The notes under the pieces: model-generated
What the model saw: only the letters and a program-made list of their open reading frames with translations
The model's database searches: none
What the model was told of the DNA's origin: nothing
In this document: in pieces, positions 26,016 through 36,468 of the stretch
How positions within the stretch are numbered: position 1 is the stretch's first letter
Layout of the letters: every line of letters starts with the position of its first letter
Assembly: GCA_018831195.1 (NCBI GenBank)
Contig: JAHJDP010000087.1
Span: 1-64,000 of the forward strand
DNA length: 64,000 nt
Source of the DNA: Candidatus Eisenbacteria bacterium
Lineage (GTDB): Bacteria; Eisenbacteria; RBG-16-71-46; CAIMUX01; JAHJDP01
Direction: 5' to 3'
Made by a program: the position numbers and the translations under genes

Positions 26016-27519
26016 ATCATCGCGAAATATCATCAGCAGGAGCCGGATCGCTTGCGTTTTTGGGAAATCTCCTTCGGCGTCCACGGCGTCAGCCCGCCGG
26101 TTTTTGGCCGCATTATTATTTATGCCGGTCCTCCTCTTTCTCGAATCGCCATGTGATGCTTCTTATACATTATGTGAAGCGGTCAGCCGGGCTTTGGAGC
26201 ATAACCATAACATCGCGGCGAAGAGCCACGCCCTCGATGCAGCTGTCTGGGCGCACCGGCAGGCAAAAGCACAGCTCTTCCCATCACTCTCCCTGCAATC
26301 TTCCTACACCCGGCTCGACGACGAGACGGTGAAACGCGCCAATAGTATCGGACGCGAGTTGACCTTTTTTTATCCGGATACCGCTGGTAACTTCCAGGCC
26401 GAGACGGTCGAGATTCCCCAGACGGTCTTTCGCAACGGATTTGAAACACAGATTACGGCGCAGATGCTGCTTTTTCACCCTACAGTCTGGAATGGGGTCG
26501 CCGCCACCGGTGCGATAAAGGATGCCGCCTATTGGCAGGAAATCCTGACGCGGCAGGAAACAGCGCATCAAACGGTGAGAGCCGGCATCCAACTCCTAAA
26601 AGTCTATTCCTTGATCGAAATTCAGAATGAGCATCTCGCCCAGGCGAGAGAAAATACAGCCCTCGCGGAGAGGCTCTTCTCCGTCGGCCGCTATTCAGAG
26701 GCGGATGTCCTTCGCTGGCGCGTTGAAGAAGCCCGCCGGCAGGGAGAATTGGCCCAGCAGGAGAACCTCCGGCGTGTCAACGCCATGAGTCTCGAAAATC
26801 TGCTCGGTGAACCTTCTGGTGGTTTTCTGGAGCTGGACGATCACCTCCCGCAGCCAATTCTTGATCAAATTGATCTTTTCCTCGGGTTTGATATGAATGA
26901 ATGGTCGGACTTTGAGAGCCGGCCCGTCAACGAGATAATAGAGAATAATCCCACATTGAAGATATTGAACAACTCTGTACGGATTTCTGATCTCGAAAAC
27001 CAACGCAGCAAGACAAAGCTGCTACCCAGCCTCACTCTCAGCGGCTCCTACGGCTGGCAAAATAATAACACTCTTAATCTCGACGGCGCCAAAGCGTGGA
27101 ATGCAAGCCTCGTTTTCAGTCTGCCGATCTTTACAAGTTTCTCCAACTATTCCGAGTGGCAGATGACCAAGCGAAAGGTTCTACAAACCCGCGAGGAAAA
27201 CGAAGTGGCCATCCGAGGGCTCTATCTGAGCGCCGAGGCGGCCAGATCCTCCATACGAAGCAACACCAAGCTTTTGTTGCTGGCCGAAGCCACTTTGGAA
27301 AGCGCGAGACGTAATCTTGAAATCATGCACAGCAATTACACATTGGGACGATTGACGAATCTTGAGTGGATCGATGCTAACTTGACCCTTCAGGAGGCCG
27401 AGCAGATCCATTCAGCCGCTTATTACGATCTCGTTCTCGCCATCGCCGATTTCTTCCAATCGCGGGGAGAAATCCTGGAATTGTTTTCAGGGACGGGCGC
27501 AGAAGGCGTTTCTCATTGA
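26005..27519 (+). CDS. TolC-family outer-membrane efflux protein
   Basis: 504 residues. A signal sequence with long basic n-region ends near SPCDASY. It then has the two-fold repeated TolC architecture: long helical hairpins (ALEHNHNIAAKSHALDAA, QAENTALAERLFSVGRYSEADVLRWRVEEAR) and outer-membrane strands (SLQSSYTRL, LTLSGSYGWQNN). The conserved second half has NLEIMHSNYTLGRLTNLEWIDANLTLQEAE. It supplies the outer-membrane channel of a tripartite pump with the two following genes. The ATG at 26005 overlaps the PadR gene end. Confidence 0.9.
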   Translation: MKVKSSRNIISRSRIACVFGKSPSASTASARRFLAALLFMPVLLFLESPCDASYTLCEAVSRALEHNHNIAAKSHALDAAVWAHRQAKAQLFPSLSLQSSYTRLDDETVKRANSIGRELTFFYPDTAGNFQAETVEIPQTVFRNGFETQITAQMLLFHPTVWNGVAATGAIKDAAYWQEILTRQETAHQTVRAGIQLLKVYSLIEIQNEHLAQARENTALAERLFSVGRYSEADVLRWRVEEARRQGELAQQENLRRVNAMSLENLLGEPSGGFLELDDHLPQPILDQIDLFLGFDMNEWSDFESRPVNEIIENNPTLKILNNSVRISDLENQRSKTKLLPSLTLSGSYGWQNNNTLNLDGAKAWNASLVFSLPIFTSFSNYSEWQMTKRKVLQTREENEVAIRGLYLSAEAARSSIRSNTKLLLLAEATLESARRNLEIMHSNYTLGRLTNLEWIDANLTLQEAEQIHSAAYYDLVLAIADFFQSRGEILELFSGTGAEGVSH

Positions 27520-27555
27520 TAGTTTGACTCACAGAGTGAATGGAGAGGTTCAAAG

Positions 27556-28737
27556 ATGATATTTCAATCAACGAATTCGCCGAACAAGACTGAACCAGCA
27601 CAAGAACACCGGTCGCTGGAAGGGATGAAGCCGTCACCGTCCCTTCCGTTGTTGCCGTCGGTCTTATTAATCAGCTTTTGTCTGGGCGTCATATTCCTCT
27701 CCGCCGGATGTGGCGCCAAGACGGGATCACAGAAGGATACCTCCGCCATTCCGGTGGAAATTTTGACCGTCTCTCCGGATTCCTTGACCGAAACGGCCGT
27801 TTTGACCGGCCTTCTCAAAGCCTACCGGGCTGTCAATGTGGTCAGCGAGGTTGGTGGTGAAATTACCTCAATCCTGCATGATGTCGGTGATCGCGTAGAC
27901 TCAAACATACTCCTCGCCGTTATTGACAAGACCATATCGCGAGAAAGCCTCCATCAGGCTGATGCGGCGGTGATCGCTGCGCTCGCGCGGTTTGAAATGA
28001 CAAGAAACGATTATCAGCGCGATTCGACTTTGTTTAAGACCGGCGATATCGCCGCCGCCGTCTACGATAACAGCCATCTCGCCTATCGAGCGGCCGAAGC
28101 AGAGCTTCTGAGCACCAAAGCGGCGAGGGAACTCGCCAAGCGGCAGCTTGATAAAACCGACCTGCGGGCGCCCTTCAAGGGAACCCTGTCACGGCGTCAT
28201 TGCGATGTCGGAACCTACATTGTCCCAGGCCAGGCGGTTTATCGTATCGTTGATATTGACTCTCTGCGTCTTAGGCTCGGTGTTTCACAAAATGACATGA
28301 TACAGCTGTCGGTTGGAAAGCGTGTCTTAATCACACCCGATGCGCTTAGCGATTGGACATTTGATGGAAAGATCCGTTCGGTTTCTCCCGAGGCGGATGA
28401 AATATCCCACACCTTCAGTGTCGAAGTCGTCATTCCAAATCCGCCGGGATATCCCCTTCGGGATGGATTGGTCGTTCATGCGACTCTGCTCCTCAAGGAG
28501 CATCCCGCCGCTTTCGCTGTTCCCAGAGAAGCGATTCTGAAGCAAGGACCGGAAACATACCTCTTCGTCATAGTGGACTCAACGGCTAAGCGGCGGGCAG
28601 TGGGATTGGGGCCGCTTATCGGTGATCGTTATGTCATCGAGAGTGGATTGAAGAACGGCGATAGAGTGGTCGTCGTCGGGATGCGAAACCTGCGCGAGGA
28701 TTCCGAAATCATTATCGAGAAGCAGCCCAGGCAGTGA
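27556..28737 (+). CDS. RND efflux periplasmic adaptor (membrane fusion lipoprotein)
   Basis: 393 residues. The signal includes a lipobox-like LSAGC (Cys near residue 51). A biotinyl-lipoyl-like half-motif (VVSEVGGEITSILHDVGDRVD) is followed by an alpha-hairpin, the second half (DLRAPFKGTLSRRHCDVGTYIVPGQ), a beta-barrel and a membrane-proximal domain. The ATG at 27556 has GGAGAGG about 7 nt upstream; the internal ATG at 27625 would shorten a long n-region but has its purine run too close. It sits between TolC-like and RND genes. Confidence 0.9.
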   Translation: MIFQSTNSPNKTEPAQEHRSLEGMKPSPSLPLLPSVLLISFCLGVIFLSAGCGAKTGSQKDTSAIPVEILTVSPDSLTETAVLTGLLKAYRAVNVVSEVGGEITSILHDVGDRVDSNILLAVIDKTISRESLHQADAAVIAALARFEMTRNDYQRDSTLFKTGDIAAAVYDNSHLAYRAAEAELLSTKAARELAKRQLDKTDLRAPFKGTLSRRHCDVGTYIVPGQAVYRIVDIDSLRLRLGVSQNDMIQLSVGKRVLITPDALSDWTFDGKIRSVSPEADEISHTFSVEVVIPNPPGYPLRDGLVVHATLLLKEHPAAFAVPREAILKQGPETYLFVIVDSTAKRRAVGLGPLIGDRYVIESGLKNGDRVVVVGMRNLREDSEIIIEKQPRQ

Positions 28738-28750
28738 CCGCCTGGGGAAT

Positions 28751-28770
28751 AAAGCCCTTCGGCTTTTATG
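28751..28770 (+). other. Small hairpin between adaptor and RND genes
   Basis: AAAGCC (28751-28756) and GGCTTT (28761-28766) form a short stem with a CTTC loop and a brief TTTTAT tail, 14 nt after the adaptor stop. It could be a weak intrinsic terminator that lowers pump expression, or an mRNA-processing structure. Confidence 0.35.
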
Positions 28771-28830
28771 GGGCCGGGCATGACGGAGCCATCGAAAGAC
28801 AGTACGTAATGAATCGAAGGAGTTGATGTC

Positions 28831-31800
28831 ATGAGTAAAATGTTGCCGCGCTTTTCCGTGAATCAACCCGTCCTGGTGAACCTTTTGATGTTGGGTATCT
28901 TTCTGGGCGGTCTCTTCGCCTTGATGGCGATGCCGCAGGAATTGAATCCGAATATCAGCTTCAACTGGGCCTTTGTTACAATTCTCTATCCCGGCGCCTC
29001 ACCACAAGAAGTCGAAGATCTCATTATCATTCCCGGCGAAAAAGAACTCGACAAGATTGATAGCGTGGATGAGATCCTGGCTACGGCCGGTGAGGGGTTC
29101 GGATTCTTCTTTCTGAAATTTAAGGATATGTCCGATTCCGATTTCACGGTGAAGCTCCAGGAAGTCCGGATTCAGATCGACAATACAGATCTACCCAACG
29201 ATATCGAGGATCCGATCATCGAGGATTTCGGATCTGATGACTTCATGCCGATCGTGGCGGTCGGCGTTACGTCCGACGGCGATCCCAAGACCGCGTCACT
29301 TATCATCGATGATCTCGCCGAGGATATTGAACGGATCGCCGATGTCGCCAAAGTTCAAGTGTCGGGATTGGAGGACCGGGAAATCTGGGTCGAAGTGGAT
29401 CCTATGAAACTCAATGCGCACAATCTGACCCTTGGCGGCATTGTGCAAGCCCTCAACCAGCGAAATATTAATTTTCCGGGCGGAAACATCACTATCGGGC
29501 GATCTGAATTTCAAATCAGGGCTTTGAGCCGGTTCACCTCCCCCGAAGAAATCAACGATCTTGTTCTAAAGATCGGGCCATCCGGAGGGATTGTATACCT
29601 CGGTGATGTGGCGACCGTCAGGGAAGCGCGCGCCGAACGATCGACTCTATCCAGGCTCAACGGCAAGAACGCCGTTTCAATTTCCGTTTCAAAATCGGCC
29701 CAGGGGTCGACATTCGCTATTGCCGGCCGAGTCAAAGAGCTCGTCAAACAATATCGCGCCGCCAGTCCTGAGGGAATTGAATACACCATCACAATCGATT
29801 CGACCAGGCATATCAGCAGGATTCTCAGCGTTCTTCGTAATAACGCACTCATCGGTATCTCAATAATCTTCATCATCTTGTTGATCTTTCTCGGAAGAGC
29901 CAATGCCCTACTCGCTGCGCTCGGCATCCCGCTGTCCTTCATGATTACTTTTATCCTGATGAAGTTCACTGGAAACACCATCAACGGTTCAAGCGTCTTT
30001 GCGATGATTGTCGTCCTTGGTATCATTGTCGACGACGCCATCATTGTATTGGAAAATGTTCATTGCCACCGGCAGCTGGGGAAACCGCTGCGGGAAGCCG
30101 TGATTGACGGCACGTCGGAGGTTGTGAGTCCGGTAACGTCGGGGATCCTCACGACTATTGCGGCCTTTCTACCGTTGATGTTGCTGCCCGGCATCATGGG
30201 CAAGTTCATGCGTGTTATCCCCCTCGTCGTCAGCCTGGCCCTCGCCGCTTCGCTATTTGAGGCGTTGGTGATGCTGCCGTCTCATATCCACGATTGGACA
30301 GGCGGCTCCACCCGGCACATGAAACCCGAGTTCCGCGGTTATCTATGGCTGCGTGAACGATATGAGCGGATCGTCCGACGTTTTATGAAACGGCGCTATC
30401 TCGTCATGCTGGTGATGACCGTTATCTTGGGCGGTTCTCTCGCGCTGATCCCCCTCGTCGGTATTCAGATGTTCGGCGAGGAAAACCTCGATTTCTTCAC
30501 TATCCTTATAAAACTTCCCGAGGGTACGACACTCGAAGAAACGGATCGCATTATTAGTAAGATCGAATCAGCCGCCTTGAATCTCCCCGCGACTGAAATC
30601 TCATACATAGAGGCCACCCCGGGACTTTACCAAGGTAATGATGACTGGATCATTCGCAATAATGTCGGCCAGGTTCTGGTCAGCCTAATACCGGACAAAG
30701 CAAAACGCAGGCCGATGGATGAGATCATTGCGAGTCTTCGCGATTCTATCGCAACAGTCAGCGGCCTCTCCTCACTGAAGTTTGAAAAGCCGTCGAGCGG
30801 GCCTCCCTCGGCCCCGCCCGTGAGCCTTCGGCTGACCGGAAAATACTTCAGTGAATTGGAACGGGCTGTCGCCGATATCAAGGCGGTTCTCTCCAATACC
30901 GAAGGGGTCTACGACATCCGCGATGACTTCCCGGGGGGAAAGCAGGAAATTCGCTTTGTAATTGATGACGAGCGCGCCGCACTGTACGGACTCACGCCCC
31001 GGGAGATAGCCATTGAGCTTCGCACCGCCATCGGCGGCGTGAAGGCGACGACGTACCGCGAGGGTGATGAAGATATCGATATCATTGTGAAATTTCAGGA
31101 GGAGGCCATTAACTCGCTTGCCGAGATCCGCTCGCTACAGATCTCCACGAAGTCAGGAACGTCCGTCCCTTTGTCGGATGTCGCCGAGATCAGTATTCAT
31201 GATTCCGTGACCGAGATCAAACGACGGAATCTAAAACGTACAATAATTGTCGGAGCTGATATCGACAAATCCGTCACATCGGTCGACCGGGCGATCAAAA
31301 ATATCACACCGGTCTTTGACGAGATCCGCAAGCGATATGAAGAGGTCGATGTCGAGATCGGCGGTGAATTCGAAGAGTTCAATCAAGCTTTCAACGATAT
31401 CGGCAAGCTGTTTGCCATCGGCCTCATGCTGATGTACCTGATACTCGGAACACAATTCAGGTCATACATTCAGCCATTGGTCATCCTTTGCACTATTCCC
31501 TTCGCCTTCATCGGCGCGATGGTCGGTCTCCTCGTCTGCGGCGACAAATTCGGGATTGTGACCCTCTTCGGCGTCGTCGCCTTGGCCGGGATCGTCGTCA
31601 ACGATGCTATTGTCATGATCTCTTTTATCAATGCTGCGCGGCAAAATGGACTGGAGCGATGGGAATCGATTGTCTCCGGCGGGACACAACGGCTGCGCCC
31701 GATAATTCTCACATCGGTCACCACTATCGGTGGGCTGTTACCGACCGTCTTGGGGATCGGCGGCACTTCGAATGTTTGGCGCCCCCTGGCCAATACAATC

Positions 31801-31914
31801 ACCTTCGGCCTGATCGCCTCCACCCTTTTGACCCTGCTGATCATCCCCTGCATTCTCGCCATAATTGACGATTTGAAGGTAAAACTAGGGATGGCATTGA
31901 TAAAGGAAAGATAG
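28831..31914 (+). CDS. RND-family efflux transporter (HAE1-type)
   Basis: 1027 residues, the usual length for an RND pump. The N-terminal membrane segment (PVLVNLLMLGIFLGGLFALMAM) is followed by the periplasmic porter domain (PGASPQEVEDLI), a 5-span block holding the proton-relay motif GIIVDDAIIVLENV, a second periplasmic half and a C-terminal block with GIVVNDAIVMISFINAAR. Together with the TolC-like and adaptor proteins it would export hydrophobic or amphiphilic compounds using proton-motive force. The substrate is unknown. SD GAAGGAG lies 8 nt upstream. Confidence 0.93.
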   Translation: MSKMLPRFSVNQPVLVNLLMLGIFLGGLFALMAMPQELNPNISFNWAFVTILYPGASPQEVEDLIIIPGEKELDKIDSVDEILATAGEGFGFFFLKFKDMSDSDFTVKLQEVRIQIDNTDLPNDIEDPIIEDFGSDDFMPIVAVGVTSDGDPKTASLIIDDLAEDIERIADVAKVQVSGLEDREIWVEVDPMKLNAHNLTLGGIVQALNQRNINFPGGNITIGRSEFQIRALSRFTSPEEINDLVLKIGPSGGIVYLGDVATVREARAERSTLSRLNGKNAVSISVSKSAQGSTFAIAGRVKELVKQYRAASPEGIEYTITIDSTRHISRILSVLRNNALIGISIIFIILLIFLGRANALLAALGIPLSFMITFILMKFTGNTINGSSVFAMIVVLGIIVDDAIIVLENVHCHRQLGKPLREAVIDGTSEVVSPVTSGILTTIAAFLPLMLLPGIMGKFMRVIPLVVSLALAASLFEALVMLPSHIHDWTGGSTRHMKPEFRGYLWLRERYERIVRRFMKRRYLVMLVMTVILGGSLALIPLVGIQMFGEENLDFFTILIKLPEGTTLEETDRIISKIESAALNLPATEISYIEATPGLYQGNDDWIIRNNVGQVLVSLIPDKAKRRPMDEIIASLRDSIATVSGLSSLKFEKPSSGPPSAPPVSLRLTGKYFSELERAVADIKAVLSNTEGVYDIRDDFPGGKQEIRFVIDDERAALYGLTPREIAIELRTAIGGVKATTYREGDEDIDIIVKFQEEAINSLAEIRSLQISTKSGTSVPLSDVAEISIHDSVTEIKRRNLKRTIIVGADIDKSVTSVDRAIKNITPVFDEIRKRYEEVDVEIGGEFEEFNQAFNDIGKLFAIGLMLMYLILGTQFRSYIQPLVILCTIPFAFIGAMVGLLVCGDKFGIVTLFGVVALAGIVVNDAIVMISFINAARQNGLERWESIVSGGTQRLRPIILTSVTTIGGLLPTVLGIGGTSNVWRPLANTITFGLIASTLLTLLIIPCILAIIDDLKVKLGMALIKER

Positions 31915-31937
31915 GGAGAAAAGGGGGGGATCCGTCA

Positions 31938-31962
31938 GGCGGCCGCAAAGGGGCCGGCCGCC
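31938..31962 (+). other. GC hairpin after the RND gene
   Basis: GGCGGCC (31938-31944) and GGCCGCC (31956-31962) can pair with an 11-nt loop, 23 nt after the RND stop. There is no T run, so termination here would not be classical. Confidence 0.35.
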
Positions 31963-32057
31963 CCCAGCGAACGGTCACCAACGAGGATTCGGCGCTGGAC
32001 CTGGCATGCAAGAGTGTTACTCTAAATGCGTCGCCGACCACGGCCGCGGTTTTAGGG

Positions 32058-35000
32058 ATGGGCACGAACCGATGGATGGGGGTTGTGATGTCATCCACAT
32101 GTCCGGGTTTCCGCTGTATCACTTTGGGATTTCTCTCGCTCCTGATCGTCTGTCTTCTGCCCACCGGCTGCGGAAAGGACGCCCGCCCCGGGGAACCCGC
32201 CCCGCTGATGATCAGCCTTTCCTGGAAGGGACTCCCAGCACCGGATGAGGGATCCGTGGAGATCGCCGCCATCCGTATCGCATTATACGATACCGAAGAA
32301 TATCTTGTGACCGAGGGCTGGGACGATGTCGCGGCGGATGATTCGTTCTCGGTGCGGTTGGAGGAGATTCCCCCAGGCGAAGGTTACACTGTCACCGCGG
32401 AAGCCCACGGCCTCTATCACCCGGAGGACGGCAGCTCACCTGACTCGGGCCTGGTTTACTTCGCAAGCCGCCGGCATGATGTCTCGGTGACGGCGAATGA
32501 GATCACACGCATCGTTCTTGAACTCACACCCTTTGTTCCCCTTTTCCATGATCCGATCCTTGATGGGGACTCCCTCCGCCTCAGCTGGACATCCCTCGAT
32601 GAGGCCGATGAGTATTACATTTTCAAATCGATCGGCGCCCCGGTCCCGTACAGAACCGCCGACACGACACTGACTCTGAATTGGGTCGTCGAGCGGGCTC
32701 GGCAGGACCGCATCCTTTTCCGGCTTCAGGCGCGCAATAGTTTAACCCAGGGGGCCCGTGGCGATACATTGGGTGTCGAATCCCCGCAGACTCCGGGCGC
32801 GGCTTTTGTCATCGATTCCTACTCCCCACAACAAGGGCAGACGATCTCGGCGAACGACTCGCTCGTCATAACCCTTAACCGAGGCGTCGATCCCGCAACC
32901 CTGATCAATGGCCAAACGGTCTATGTTACGGCCGGCTCGGAAGAAGCGCTCATCAACGATCCGGTCATTTCACAAAACGGGCGGCGCATCGAAATCTATC
33001 CCCAAATTGAATGGGCCGGCGGCGCCATGCACGCATTGACCCTGACCACCGGCATCACCGACTCCGCCGGTATGGCCCTCGACGGCTATTCCCCAACCCC
33101 CGACCCCGAGAACTTCGAATTGTCATTCTATGTCGACCTGATTCCGAATCGCGCACCGGGGACGCCTGTTCTCATTTCGCCGGATGACGGAACGGTCGAC
33201 CTCCCGCCGGTCTTTGGTTTCCTGTGGAGAGCCTCAACGGATCCGGACGGCGACCCTGTCACCTACGACTTCCACGCTACACCGAGCATCGGTCATCCGA
33301 TCTTCCGGGAGGCGGTGGCCGATACGTATGTCATCATCTCCCTCTCCAGTTATACTCCGGGGATTGACTTCACCTGGTATGTAGAGGCTAAGGATCCGCA
33401 TGGTGCCGGCGCTTCATCTGCCACGCGATCTTTCACATTAATGGATACGCCCGCAATACCAACGGATCTCCGGGCGCTGCTCCGCAGCGACACACGAATA
33501 ACCGTCGGCTGGACCGACAACTCGACCAGCGAATTGGGATTTCTTCTCGATCGCAAAGGGCCGGCGGACAATGAATTCGTACCGCAGCCCGCCCTGGACG
33601 CGGATGTGACGTCATACGAAGACAGCGGGCTCTTACCCCTGCAGACTGTTTCATACCGCGTCCGATCCTACAACGATATAGGAGCATCGGCGCCTTCCGA
33701 AACCCTCACCGTCCGGACACGGCCGGCCACGCCATCCGATGTCTCGGCGCATTGGATCTCTCCGGAACGGATCGCCGTTGAGTGGAGCTCGTCATTCCGT
33801 TCAGCGCTTTTGCCGGCGGATCTCTTTCTCGTGGAACGTTCCGTCGATGGCTCGCCCTTCTTGAATGCGCGAACCCTTTCCGGTCAATCGAGTCTCTGGA
33901 TTGACAACGATGTCAATCCAGAACAGGAGTATGCCTACCGGCTGTTGGCGATCGTCGTTTCGCCGCCCGATACATCAGCCGTTTCGGAGACAGCCCTGGC
34001 GCAAACATCGATACCGACACCCCTCGATTTCAATGTTGAAGCGCTGGATACCCGGACCGTCGCCCTGACATGGTCCTATCAGGCCCCATCACCGGACAGC
34101 TTCCTCGTTCACCGCAGGGAACTCCAGACGCTCGAGTTCAGCCCGCTCATGACAGTGCCGGGCATGGAACGCTCCGCGGCCGATAATAGCGTGCTGCCGG
34201 GGCGTGCCTATGATTACCGCCTTCTCGCCGTCGCCGGGACCGACACCTCATTCCATACGCCGACCGAAAACGTTATCGTTCCGATCAATCCTCCCGATCC
34301 GATCTCGGTTACCGGGTACAGCCCCACCGAAATCATCGTGAGCTGGACCTATAACGATCCCGACCCCTTGGGATTCCTCATCGAGCGGAGGGATCCGGGG
34401 GAACAATCTTTTGTACAAATCGATGATGTTCCCGGCGGCTATGACACGATCCTCGACTCAGATCTTGAGTCGGTATCCCTCTATGCCTACCGAATCAAGG
34501 CTTATGATGTCGCCGACACCTCGGCGGCCAGCGTTATCGAATCCGCTTATACATTAACCGGGCTTCCATCAGCGCCGAGGAACCTCAGAGCGGAAGGCGT
34601 CTCATACAGCATTATTCAACTAACATGGGATGAACCCGATTCCGGCTCGGTTGACAGCTATACGATCGAAGGGATCCTTGGCGGAGAAGGCCAATGGCAG
34701 GAGCTCGGCACGACGGGCGCCGACACGCTGACCTTCGTTCACGCGGGTCTTGGATGGCGCAACTATTGGATCTACCGCGTCATTGCCGCCAACAACTACG
34801 GTCCGGGCGATCCGTCATCGCAGGCCGGAGCACGGCCGCTCCTTCCGGCGCCGCAGACGCTCTATGCGGAATCAACAGCGCCGGATGTTATACAAATCCA
34901 ATGGTCCTACGACTTCAACGCCAATCCCGAGGCTTATGATTTCACCGTCCAACGGGCCGTCGGGGAAGGCGGATCCTTTGAAGACCATCTTGCGAATATC

Positions 35001-36440
35001 CCCGGCGACTGGAGGCTGTTCGCCGACTACCCATTGGAGCCCGCCACCCTCTATACTTACCGGGTGAGGGCGGAAGACGACTACGGCGTTTCGATCTGGA
35101 GCCCCGAGGCTTCCGATACAACCGAAGCCAACGCCGTTCCCGGTACGCCAACCAATGTGAACCTTGAGCTTCTCTCGGCGTATCAGGTCCGTCTCTCCTG
35201 GTCGATAGGCAATGGAGGCGCACCGGAAGGTTATGAGATCCGCAAACAGCGGATGCAGGATTCGAGTTTACTCGACTATGATGAGGTCTCCGCCGATCAA
35301 GAGGCCTATATCGACACGGTCCTTCCGGCCCGGCGTTATCGCTACGCCGTCCGGGCCTATAATTCCAGCGGCGCTTCAGCCTGGTCGGAAACCGTCGAGA
35401 ATTGGACAACCGGGTGGCGGAAACTCACGCCTCAAGGTGACGGCCCCGAACTCAACGAGGCGGGCGGCGCGTATGACGAGCCCGGCGACCGGTGGGTCAT
35501 CTTCGGCGGCACTGATCAGCAATTGGGTTTTGCCGGCGATTTTATAAGCGACGACCTCTGGTCCTTATCGTTTGGGGACAGCGCCTGGACACTCGTCGAT
35601 GCCGGCGGGGATCCTCCTCCCGGCGCCTACGCCATGAACGCCGCCTCCGACCCGGCCGACCGGCGCTTCTTCTTCATAGGCGGACGCGGCTATAGCGATT
35701 ACTGGAATTACCGGAGTGTATGGGTCCTGGATCTGAACACCGATACCTGGAGCTCTCTTCCCGACCAGAGCCCGACAACCGGCACTTTTATTGAAGGCGT
35801 GCTGATCTACCGCTCTACGCCTGAGAATTGGTACTTGCATGGCGGATGGTCCGCCGGATTTGACGGCCAGCACCCCACATCGATGGAAAAACTCATCTGG
35901 GGAGGCGTTGAATTCTCCGAATGGTATTGGGTGCGCCAGGACCGCCCATATGACCCCGTTCCGGTCTCCGGCCATTGCGGCTTTTACAATAACAACCGGA
36001 ACCGGCTGGTCGTCTTCGGCGGGGAAATCGGAATGCTGACCTACGGCACACCGATCAACACCCTTTACACCGTCAATGTGGGATCCGACACCGATTCCTG
36101 GATCGCCGAGGTGACGACCGGCGATATCCCACCGGCCCGCGCGCGCCATGCCGCCGCCTTCGATGCCGATAACGAAATATTATATGTCTTCGGCGGGCTG
36201 GTCGGCAATCAGGCTTTCCGGTTCAATGATTTGTATATGTGCCCGGTGGGAACTTCCAATCCTGACCTATACAAATGGACGAGACTGGGGGTTGATCTTC
36301 TCCCCCAAGACACCCCCGAGGCGAGAGAAGGCGCCTTGATGATGCTGGATCCTGCAAGGGCTCGATTGGTTCTCTTCGGCGGATGGGATGGATCGAACGC
36401 GCTGGGTGATGTTTGGATTTATCAACTCGGTGCGCCGTAA
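32058..36440 (+). CDS. Giant FnIII-Kelch lipoprotein
   Basis: 1460 residues (start 32058, or the in-frame ATG at 32088, which gives a normal-length signal). Lipobox LPTGC. The order is: a beta-sandwich domain with GEGYTVTAEAHG; an Ig-like Big_5/SbsA-type domain (SYSPQQGQTISANDSLVITLNR); a cadherin/Ig-like domain; about seven FnIII-like domains marked by IAVEWSSS, VALTWSYQ, IIQLTWDEP and VRLSWSIG; and six Kelch motifs near residues 1130-1460 (RWVIFGG, RFFFIGG, WYLHGG, LVVFGG, ILYVFGG, LVLFGG). The C-terminus would form a six-bladed beta-propeller held away from the membrane by a rod of FnIII modules. Adhesion or ligand binding is plausible; no catalytic motif is visible. Confidence 0.85.
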   Translation: MGTNRWMGVVMSSTCPGFRCITLGFLSLLIVCLLPTGCGKDARPGEPAPLMISLSWKGLPAPDEGSVEIAAIRIALYDTEEYLVTEGWDDVAADDSFSVRLEEIPPGEGYTVTAEAHGLYHPEDGSSPDSGLVYFASRRHDVSVTANEITRIVLELTPFVPLFHDPILDGDSLRLSWTSLDEADEYYIFKSIGAPVPYRTADTTLTLNWVVERARQDRILFRLQARNSLTQGARGDTLGVESPQTPGAAFVIDSYSPQQGQTISANDSLVITLNRGVDPATLINGQTVYVTAGSEEALINDPVISQNGRRIEIYPQIEWAGGAMHALTLTTGITDSAGMALDGYSPTPDPENFELSFYVDLIPNRAPGTPVLISPDDGTVDLPPVFGFLWRASTDPDGDPVTYDFHATPSIGHPIFREAVADTYVIISLSSYTPGIDFTWYVEAKDPHGAGASSATRSFTLMDTPAIPTDLRALLRSDTRITVGWTDNSTSELGFLLDRKGPADNEFVPQPALDADVTSYEDSGLLPLQTVSYRVRSYNDIGASAPSETLTVRTRPATPSDVSAHWISPERIAVEWSSSFRSALLPADLFLVERSVDGSPFLNARTLSGQSSLWIDNDVNPEQEYAYRLLAIVVSPPDTSAVSETALAQTSIPTPLDFNVEALDTRTVALTWSYQAPSPDSFLVHRRELQTLEFSPLMTVPGMERSAADNSVLPGRAYDYRLLAVAGTDTSFHTPTENVIVPINPPDPISVTGYSPTEIIVSWTYNDPDPLGFLIERRDPGEQSFVQIDDVPGGYDTILDSDLESVSLYAYRIKAYDVADTSAASVIESAYTLTGLPSAPRNLRAEGVSYSIIQLTWDEPDSGSVDSYTIEGILGGEGQWQELGTTGADTLTFVHAGLGWRNYWIYRVIAANNYGPGDPSSQAGARPLLPAPQTLYAESTAPDVIQIQWSYDFNANPEAYDFTVQRAVGEGGSFEDHLANIPGDWRLFADYPLEPATLYTYRVRAEDDYGVSIWSPEASDTTEANAVPGTPTNVNLELLSAYQVRLSWSIGNGGAPEGYEIRKQRMQDSSLLDYDEVSADQEAYIDTVLPARRYRYAVRAYNSSGASAWSETVENWTTGWRKLTPQGDGPELNEAGGAYDEPGDRWVIFGGTDQQLGFAGDFISDDLWSLSFGDSAWTLVDAGGDPPPGAYAMNAASDPADRRFFFIGGRGYSDYWNYRSVWVLDLNTDTWSSLPDQSPTTGTFIEGVLIYRSTPENWYLHGGWSAGFDGQHPTSMEKLIWGGVEFSEWYWVRQDRPYDPVPVSGHCGFYNNNRNRLVVFGGEIGMLTYGTPINTLYTVNVGSDTDSWIAEVTTGDIPPARARHAAAFDADNEILYVFGGLVGNQAFRFNDLYMCPVGTSNPDLYKWTRLGVDLLPQDTPEAREGALMMLDPARARLVLFGGWDGSNALGDVWIYQLGAP

Positions 36441-36468
36441 GATTGTTACACCGGCGTGAGCGCGCCGC

